Below, in pieces: positions 23,544 through 29,032 of a stretch of 29,032 nt of DNA. The first letter of the stretch is position 1; every line of letters begins with the position of its first letter. The notes under the pieces are model-generated. The model saw only the letters and a program-made list of their open reading frames with translations, had not been told where the DNA came from and did not search any database. Source of the DNA: an uncultured Bacilli bacterium (GTDB lineage Bacteria; Bacillota_I; Bacilli_A; RF39; UBA660); assembly GCA_934153655.1 (NCBI GenBank), contig CAKPFH010000013.1, forward strand, positions 1 through 29,032, given 5' to 3'. A program made the position numbers and the translations under genes.

Positions 23544-24369
23544 TTTTTTAGATTATGAAATAATTGATAGTGGATCAGGAATGAAATATGAAAGATGGGG
23601 TAATGTTTATTTATTAAGACCAGATCCTTTAGTTATGTGGGAAAAAGATATTAAATTAGATAAATTAGATGCCATATACCATAGAAGTAATAAAGGTGGA
23701 GGCTACTGGGAAAGTTTTAAAAATATTAGTACTTTTAAGGTTAGTTATAAAGATCTTAAATTTAATTTAAAACAAATGGGTTTTAAACACACTGGATTAT
23801 TTCCAGAACAAGCAGTTAATTGGAACTATTTAAGAGAAAAGATTAAAGGAAGGGAAAATGTTAAAGTATTAAATTTATTTGCTTACACTGGAGGAGCAAG
23901 TCTTGCTTGTTTAATTGAAGGAGCAAGTGTTATTCATGTTGACTCATCACGTGGAATGATTGATTGGGCTAAAGAAAATGTAAAACTAAATAATTTAGAA
24001 GACAAACCTATTCGTTTTTTAGTTGATGATGTTGTTAAATTTGTTAAAAGAGAAATAAGACGTGGTAATAAATATGATATTATTATTATGGATCCTCCTA
24101 GTTATGGAAAAGGTGCTAATGGAGAAATTTGGTCTTTAGAAAGTGATTTATATAATTTAATTAATTTATGCCAAGAATTATTAAGTAATAAACCGATTTG
24201 TATGATGGTTAATTCTTATTCAGGCTTATCGCCTACTATTTTAGAAGATATTTTAAAATTAACTGATAAGAAAAATGGTAAGATTTATTCCTATGAAATT
24301 GGTTTAAAAATTACAAGTGGTAATTTAATATTACCAGCTGGTATTACAGGAATAATAGAATATGAATAA
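23527..24369 (+). CDS. Class I SAM-dependent methyltransferase, RlmI/RlmK-like core
   Basis: The protein is 280 residues with a Rossmann methyltransferase core: motif I NLFAYTGG (about 116-123), motif II acidic VDSSRGMIDWA (about 138-148) and motif IV DPPSYG (about 189-194). DPPS/DPPxF plus FAYTGG is typical of the COG1092 group that includes the 23S rRNA methyltransferases RlmI and RlmK. The PUA domain those proteins carry at the N terminus is missing. The N-terminal 90 residues (GSGMKYERWGNVYLLRPDP) look like the substrate-binding extension seen in shorter family members. The target base is unknown, most likely rRNA. It overlaps both neighbours (17 and 8 bases). Confidence 0.85.
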   Translation: MKVVNDFLDYEIIDSGSGMKYERWGNVYLLRPDPLVMWEKDIKLDKLDAIYHRSNKGGGYWESFKNISTFKVSYKDLKFNLKQMGFKHTGLFPEQAVNWNYLREKIKGRENVKVLNLFAYTGGASLACLIEGASVIHVDSSRGMIDWAKENVKLNNLEDKPIRFLVDDVVKFVKREIRRGNKYDIIIMDPPSYGKGANGEIWSLESDLYNLINLCQELLSNKPICMMVNSYSGLSPTILEDILKLTDKKNGKIYSYEIGLKITSGNLILPAGITGIIEYE

Positions 24370-25027
24370 TTTAAATATAATGTATGAAGATAATCATATA
24401 ATAGTTGTTGAGAAGCCAGTTAATATGCTAAGTCAAAGTGATAATACGAAAGATTTAGATTTACAAACAGCTTTAAAAATGTATATTAAAGAAAAATATC
24501 ATAAACCAGGAAATGTTTATATCGGTCTTGTTCATAGACTTGATAGACCAACCGGAGGACTAATGGTATTTGCAAGAACTAGTAAATCTGCTAGCAGGTT
24601 AAGTGAAGAAATTAGAAATAAAAGTTTTAAAAAAAGTTATCTTGCTGTTATAAATGGTAAAACTAAAGAAAAAGATACTCTGGAAGATTACTTAGAAAAG
24701 CAAGGAAATATAAGTATTATTTCAACCAAAGAAAAAGGTAAATATGCTAAGCTTAATTATGAATTAATTGCCTATAAAGATAATTTATCTTTAGTTAAAG
24801 TTAACCTTGAAACTGGAAGAAATCATCAAATAAGACTTCAATTTAAATCAAGAAATATGCCTCTTTATGGTGATAATAAATATAATAATGATAAAAATAA
24901 AAACTTAGGATTATATGCTTATAAATTAGAATTTACTCATCCTACTAAAAAGGAAAAAATGGTATTTATTAATTATCCTACTTATAGTCCCTTTAATAAA
25001 TTTAAAAATCTTAGTCAAATCGACTAA
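24362..25027 (+). CDS. RluA-family pseudouridine synthase
   Basis: This enzyme isomerises uridine to pseudouridine in RNA. The 221-residue protein has the catalytic motif HRLDRPTGG (58-66, nucleophile Asp61), the lead-in DNHIIVVEKPVNM and the NHQIRLQF block near residue 160. The N-terminal S4 RNA-binding domain of RluC/RluD is absent, which matches short RluA-like forms. The start overlaps the methyltransferase by 8 bases; the ribosome-binding site is weak, so coupling is likely. The target (23S rRNA or tRNA) cannot be set from sequence. Its TAA is inside a bidirectional terminator shared with smpB. Confidence 0.9.
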   Translation: MNNLNIMYEDNHIIVVEKPVNMLSQSDNTKDLDLQTALKMYIKEKYHKPGNVYIGLVHRLDRPTGGLMVFARTSKSASRLSEEIRNKSFKKSYLAVINGKTKEKDTLEDYLEKQGNISIISTKEKGKYAKLNYELIAYKDNLSLVKVNLETGRNHQIRLQFKSRNMPLYGDNKYNNDKNKNLGLYAYKLEFTHPTKKEKMVFINYPTYSPFNKFKNLSQID

Positions 25028-25033
25028 GATTTT
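25005..25033. terminator. Bidirectional terminator between rluA-like gene and smpB
   Basis: Perfect 12-bp stem AAAATCTTAGTC/GACTAAGATTTT with loop AAATC. The plus-strand TAA (25025-25027) is in the right arm and the smpB TAA (25034-25032) overlaps its end. The plus-strand T tail merges with the stem. Confidence 0.88.
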
Positions 25034-25478
25034 ATGCTTTATAATTATATTTTTGTAATTTACTAGCTTCTCTTTTTAAATCTCTTTCTTTAATAGTTTC
25101 TCTTTTATCATAGGTTTTCTTACCTTTACAAAGACCTAATAAAATTTTAACTTTATTTTTATTAAAATATAATTTCAAGGGAACAAGTGTTAAACCATCT
25201 TGTTCTATTTTACTAGCTAGTTTTAATATTTCATTTTTATGAAGCAAAAGTTTTCTGGTTCTTTTAGGATCATGATTAAAAATATTACCTTCTTTGTATT
25301 CAGAGATATTCATGTTTAGTAGATATACTTCATTATTTCTAATTCTTGCATAACTATCTTTTAAATTACATTTACCATCGCGAATTGATTTTATTTCAGT
25401 TCCGGTTAAAACTACACCACATTCAACACTTTCTAAAACAAAATAATTAAAACGAGCCTCTCTATTTATTACTTCCAT
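25032..25478 (-). CDS. smpB: SsrA-binding protein SmpB
   Basis: SmpB binds tmRNA and brings it to stalled ribosomes for trans-translation. The 148-residue length is typical. Motifs seen are NREARFNYFVLE at the start, GVVLTGTEIKSIRDGKCNLKDSY, and the C-terminal GKKTYDKRETIKERD block whose basic tail enters the decoding site. The ATG directly follows the capA stop with GGAGG upstream. It is last in rnr-capA-smpB; rnr and smpB are a common pair in Firmicutes. The tmRNA gene itself is not seen here. Confidence 0.96.
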   Translation of the reverse strand: MEVINREARFNYFVLESVECGVVLTGTEIKSIRDGKCNLKDSYARIRNNEVYLLNMNISEYKEGNIFNHDPKRTRKLLLHKNEILKLASKIEQDGLTLVPLKLYFNKNKVKILLGLCKGKKTYDKRETIKERDLKREASKLQKYNYKA

Positions 25479-26648
25479 TTAACCCTCCAAACTTTTAACA
25501 CTTACTTTATCTGAATAAGCTGTTATTATTTTTTTAAATTTTTCATAGTAAGTCTTATAACCATTCAAGATATTATTATTTAGTTTATCATAAGGATAGA
25601 CAATATAACCATTATATCTATCAGTATATAAAAGGGTTCCTTCAATATCTTTAAATTTTATAGAAGTTTTACCGTGATATTCTTCTTTTTCAATATTTAA
25701 AGATAGCATCAAACCAGTTAATCTTTCAACACCTACTTGACTAGAAACAAAGTTGCCTAAAGAATAAATAACTAATGTATCATTTATATATTCAATTGGT
25801 TCTATAACATGAGGATGGCAACCTATTATTAAATTAACACCTAGACTTGATAAGTAATTAGCTATTTCTTTTTGTGCACTTGTTGGATAAGTTACATACT
25901 CAGTTCCCCAGTGCATAGCAACTATTATCATATCAACTTTATCTTTATATCTTTCTATTTCTTCTTTAACTAAATCTTTATCATATACATTTACTAAGTA
26001 CTCTTTTCCTTTTGGTACAATTAAACCATTAGTATAAGTTGTATAAGATAAGAAAGCATATTTTAAACCATTTTTTTCATTTACAATAACTTTATTACGT
26101 TCTTCAAAAGATGAATATGAACCAGCTGCAATTACTCCTTCTTTGGAGTTCCAATATTTTCTTGAATTTAAAACACCTCTTTCGCCTTTATCTAGAGTAT
26201 GATTAGTTGCAAGAGATACCATGTTAAAACCAGCATCCATAAAAGCATCCCCTACTTCATAAGGTGAATTAAATAAAGGGTAAGTTGATAAACCAAGTTC
26301 TTTTCCTCCCAAAATTGTTTCTTGATTATAATAAGCTAAATCATAATCTTTAGTTATTTCTTTTGTATATTTTAACATAGGTTTAAAATCATAAGTATTA
26401 TAATTTCCATATTTATATGCTGTTTGATAAACTGTTCCATGGATTAGGGCATCTCCTACCATAACCATGCTAATATCAGTTGTTTTTCTTGTATTAACTG
26501 TTTTATATTCAACAGTTATTTTTCTATTTTTTAAAGATTCACTTCTTTGTAAATACCAGCCTATATAACTTGCTAGAATTACAAAGATAAGAAGTACTAA
26601 GAAACTCTTAATACTTTTTCTTAACTTTTTCTTTTTTCCTTTCTTCAT
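25479..26648 (-). CDS. CapA-family (PgsA-like) metallophosphatase-fold membrane protein
   Basis: CapA/PgsA proteins take part in poly-gamma-glutamate capsule making or related envelope work; many homologues have no known product. The 389-residue protein has a strongly basic start, one membrane helix (about 14-33), then an extracellular CapA domain: MVGDALIHG (about 63-71), ATNHTLDKGE, MHWGTEY and GCHPHVIEP. These Asp, His and Asn positions match the calcineurin-like metal site. The other pgs genes are absent, so a capsule role is unproved. It overlaps rnr by 41 bases with AGGTGG inside rnr, and abuts smpB. Confidence 0.9.
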   Translation of the reverse strand: MKKGKKKKLRKSIKSFLVLLIFVILASYIGWYLQRSESLKNRKITVEYKTVNTRKTTDISMVMVGDALIHGTVYQTAYKYGNYNTYDFKPMLKYTKEITKDYDLAYYNQETILGGKELGLSTYPLFNSPYEVGDAFMDAGFNMVSLATNHTLDKGERGVLNSRKYWNSKEGVIAAGSYSSFEERNKVIVNEKNGLKYAFLSYTTYTNGLIVPKGKEYLVNVYDKDLVKEEIERYKDKVDMIIVAMHWGTEYVTYPTSAQKEIANYLSSLGVNLIIGCHPHVIEPIEYINDTLVIYSLGNFVSSQVGVERLTGLMLSLNIEKEEYHGKTSIKFKDIEGTLLYTDRYNGYIVYPYDKLNNNILNGYKTYYEKFKKIITAYSDKVSVKSLEG

Positions 26649-28767
26649 CTAATACCACCTTTTTTTCTTCAAAATCAATTTGCTTAGTTATTTTACTTGC
26701 ATTTATCACTTTAACATCAATCTTAGTTCCTAAAGTAAATACTCTATGAGTTCTAGAACCAACGGCAATTTCTCTTTCGCTATCATATTCTATTCTTTCA
26801 TCAAAAGTATCATATCTTATCATCCCTTCAACTAAATTATCAAGTAAAACAAACATTCCATTTGAAGTTAAACCAGAAATTACCCCAGTAAATGAAGAAC
26901 CTATATAGTTTTCCATATATTCAGCCATCTTCATTTTATCAACTTCTCTTTCACATTCAATACTTGCTCTTTCTCTTTCACTAGAAGTTAAACAAATTTC
27001 ATCAAGAATTTGTTCATAATGACGAATTTTTTCTTCAGTTATGCCATCTTTTGAAAAGAAATAATCATGAATTAAACGATGGGTTGTTGTATCAGGATAT
27101 CTTCTAATTGGAGATGTAAAATGTGTATAATTACGAAGAGCTAAGGCAAAATGACCAATATTTTCCGTTTGATATTTAGCTTTAGCCATGCAACTTAACA
27201 TATAAGTTGATAAAACTTGGAAGGCTTCCGGTCTTTTTTCTTCAATTATTTTAATTATTCTTTGAATAGTATGTTGATTAATATTATTTAAATTATCTTT
27301 AACTGTAATTCCTAATATTTCTAAAACTTTAAGAAATTTTCTTAGTCTTTCTTCATTTACATTGCCGTGAACTCGATATACTCCTGGTAAATTGCAATCA
27401 CTTATATAAGTTGCAACAGCTTCGTTAGCTAAAATCATGAAGTCTTCAATTAATTTTTCTCCCGTTCCTCGATATCTTCTTTTAATATCTAAAACATTAC
27501 CTTCTTCATCTACAACTATCTTAGCTTCATCAACATCAAAATCTATATAACCTTGTCTTATTTTTCTCTTTCTAACAATACTTGCTAATTCTTGCATTAA
27601 CTTTAAAGTAGGAACAAATTCTTCATACCCTTCAGGAGTAATTCCTTGTTCTAAAATTTCATTAACATGATTATAAGTCATTTGTTTTCTTGATCTAATA
27701 ACTGATGGATAAATATCATAATTAACAAAATTACTCTTAGGATCTAATTCCATCATACAAGTAAGAGCTAATCTATCAACTTCTGGATTTAACGAACATA
27801 TTCCATTTGACAATTGATGAGGAAGCATTGGTACAACTCGATCAGCTAAATAAACACTGGTTCCTCTTTTTCTAGCTTCTTCATCAAGAGGCGTATTTTC
27901 TCTAACATAATAAGAAACATCAGCAATGTGAACACCTAACATATAATTGCCATTTGAAAGACGTTCTAGGCTAATTGCATCATCTATATCTTTAGTATCA
28001 TCACCATCAATGGTAAAAATTTCTTTATCTCTTAAATCATGACGACCTTCTAAATCACTTTCTAAAACCTCCGTTGGAATAGTTTCAAGTTGCTTTAAAA
28101 CTTCATCATTAAACTTTGTTTCAAAGTCATGCTCTGCTAAAACACATTCGATATCAATTCCTGGATCGTTTTTATGACCAATTCTTGTTAAATACAAGGC
28201 TTCATAAGCATCATCCATCATTTTAACAGTTACTAAATCTCCAGCAACAAGTCTTTTAGTATCACCTTTTAAAGGAATTAAATCTTTATTTTTTAAAGTA
28301 TGTAAACGAATAAAACATCTATGATTTTTAATAACAACTTCTCCTACTTTGCTTTTGTTGCTACGTTTTAAAACTTTAACTATCTTGCCTTCACAATTCT
28401 TTGTATTTAAAGCTCCCTTAGTAATTTTAACTAATACCAAGTCATCTTGCATAGCATTACCTTTATAATCACCTGGTATAAAGATATCTTCAGCTAAATT
28501 ATTAACCCGAACAAAACCATATTCTCCTTTAGTAGCGTCAAAGAAACCTTTATACATATCTAAAGAAGCATCAGAATCTGAAAAGTTCATATATCTTCCA
28601 TGCTTAGTCATATATAAATCATATTCATTAACCATCTCTTGAATAGTTTCCATTACTAAACTATCTAATGATTTATCATAATTAAGGGCTTTTATAATAT
28701 CAATAGCTTCTCTTGCTTTTTTATCACTTAATAATTCTGTTATCTCTTTTTTAATTTCATCTTTCAT
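26608..28767 (-). CDS. rnr: Ribonuclease R
   Basis: RNase R is a processive 3'-to-5' exonuclease that degrades structured RNA and, with tmRNA-SmpB, the mRNA of stalled ribosomes. The protein is 719 residues. It has cold-shock-like domains (about 60-210), the RNB catalytic domain with FTIDGDDTKDIDDAISL (metal-binding aspartates) and HFTSPIRRYPD, and a C-terminal S1 domain (about 620-700) with a short basic tail (KKEKVKKKY). I prefer the ATG at 28767 (MKDEIKKEI). GGAG is 11 bases upstream, rather long, but the in-frame GTG at 28779 abuts that site. It is first in rnr-capA-smpB. Confidence 0.95.
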   Translation of the reverse strand: MKDEIKKEITELLSDKKAREAIDIIKALNYDKSLDSLVMETIQEMVNEYDLYMTKHGRYMNFSDSDASLDMYKGFFDATKGEYGFVRVNNLAEDIFIPGDYKGNAMQDDLVLVKITKGALNTKNCEGKIVKVLKRSNKSKVGEVVIKNHRCFIRLHTLKNKDLIPLKGDTKRLVAGDLVTVKMMDDAYEALYLTRIGHKNDPGIDIECVLAEHDFETKFNDEVLKQLETIPTEVLESDLEGRHDLRDKEIFTIDGDDTKDIDDAISLERLSNGNYMLGVHIADVSYYVRENTPLDEEARKRGTSVYLADRVVPMLPHQLSNGICSLNPEVDRLALTCMMELDPKSNFVNYDIYPSVIRSRKQMTYNHVNEILEQGITPEGYEEFVPTLKLMQELASIVRKRKIRQGYIDFDVDEAKIVVDEEGNVLDIKRRYRGTGEKLIEDFMILANEAVATYISDCNLPGVYRVHGNVNEERLRKFLKVLEILGITVKDNLNNINQHTIQRIIKIIEEKRPEAFQVLSTYMLSCMAKAKYQTENIGHFALALRNYTHFTSPIRRYPDTTTHRLIHDYFFSKDGITEEKIRHYEQILDEICLTSSERERASIECEREVDKMKMAEYMENYIGSSFTGVISGLTSNGMFVLLDNLVEGMIRYDTFDERIEYDSEREIAVGSRTHRVFTLGTKIDVKVINASKITKQIDFEEKKVVLDEERKKEKVKKKY

Positions 28768-28793
28768 ATTTAATTGCACTCCTAACTAATTTA

Positions 28794-28822
28794 AGTATAT
28801 CATGAATAAAACTACTTGTAAA
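28794..28822 (-). promoter_or_regulatory. Sigma-A promoter of rnr-capA-smpB
   Basis: Minus strand TTTACA, 17-base spacer, TATACT: 5 of 6 matches each. Confidence 0.85.
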
Positions 28823-28846
28823 TTTAAGTTTGAAAAAAATACAAAG

Positions 28847-28893
28847 AAAAAGTAATCTAAGTAAAAAAATGATATTAACCTAAATTACTTTTT
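28847..28893 (-). terminator. Terminator of the truncated gene at the right edge
   Basis: Sixteen-base arms (28847-28862 and 28878-28893) pair with two G-U positions around a 15-base loop. The minus strand continues with TTTTTC just after the stem; the plus strand is also T-rich. Confidence 0.82.
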
Positions 28894-28907
28894 TAATTTT
28901 GTACAAA

Positions 28908-29032
28908 TTATTTTAATTCTTTTTTGATATTATCTAATTCTTCAATAGATATGTTAGTTGATTTTAAAATGATATCATCTGGAATAGAATTATTTAATAA
29001 ATTTTTGACAATAAGTGTTTGAGTTTCTTTTA
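28908..29032 (-). CDS. C-terminal end of a truncated protein, possibly Rpn/transposase-like
   Basis: An open frame enters from the right edge and ends at TAA (28910-28908), giving 40 residues. It reads LLNNSIPDDIILKST then NISIEELDNIKKELK. The pattern of a short helix, xxIPxDxIxxxTxxSxEELxxIK, is like the C-terminal tail of PD-(D/E)XK nuclease (Rpn, YhgA-like) transposase-related proteins, whose tails read as GxxxEEIxxLTGLSxEEI. A DNA-binding helix-turn-helix protein is the alternative. It has its own terminator. The call is tentative because only the tail is visible. Confidence 0.5.
   Translation of the reverse strand, partial: KETQTLIVKNLLNNSIPDDIILKSTNISIEELDNIKKELK

Noticed and set aside
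1..29032. Use of TGA as tryptophan (mollicute code)
   Set aside because: Several genes end naturally in TGA at tight overlaps (DUF2130, bceR, the 22635 gene) and tryptophans in conserved motifs use TGG.

Overview
The window is a very AT-rich (roughly a quarter G+C) stretch of a bacterial chromosome. Gene content, strong AGGAGG ribosome-binding sites and canonical sigma-A promoters point to a low-GC Firmicute of the Bacilli side, such as an Erysipelotrichia- or RF39-like lineage (inference from content, not a phylogeny). TGA is used as a stop (for example the genes ending at 1874, 15567 and 23543), so this is not a code-4 mollicute. A small acid-soluble spore protein of the SspI type suggests a sporulating or formerly sporulating lineage. 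No tRNA, rRNA, CRISPR or insertion sequence was found.

Layout. 1-71: start of a truncated gene that runs off the left edge inside a nine-base G tract. 223-3139 (minus): DUF2130 coiled-coil protein plus formate-tetrahydrofolate ligase. 3203-6958 (minus): shortened division/cell-wall (dcw) operon mraZ-rsmH-ftsL-pbp with a promoter, MraZ-box-like repeats and a strong terminator. 7107-7328 (plus): sspI, divergent from mraZ and preceded by a sigma-G-like promoter. 7396-10370: lysS, inorganic pyrophosphatase, a divergent CinA/PncC-like protein and a hypothetical protein. 10574-21212 (minus): an envelope-defence region made of a Bce-type system (response regulator, intramembrane-sensing kinase, ABC transporter) with a VanZ-RDD protein at the end of the transporter operon, a lipoprotein, a membrane-anchored DUF4097 protein and a heterodimeric ABC exporter. 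21516-21621 (plus): an apparent free-standing small RNA with its own promoter and terminator. 21646-22476 (minus): class B sortase. 22635-25027 (plus): an unknown helical protein, a class I methyltransferase and an RluA-type pseudouridine synthase. 25032-28767 (minus): rnr-capA-smpB. 28908-29032: C-terminal end of a further gene, possibly Rpn/transposase-like.

How it works together. Most of the window is housekeeping: one-carbon metabolism, division, translation, ribosome rescue and RNA decay. The accessory centre is the Bce-VanZ-exporter block. A perfect TTACA-N4-TGTAA inverted repeat just upstream of the bceA promoter fits the consensus for BceR-type regulators, which supports the kinase/regulator pair controlling the transporter. 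Terminators in this genome repeatedly overlap stop codons, and two promoters borrow the upstream gene's terminator arm as their -35, so the DNA is tightly packed. The most novel-looking item is the small RNA at 21516-21621: two or three stem-loops with a possible pseudoknot between a CCCC linker and the GGGGG loop of its terminator.
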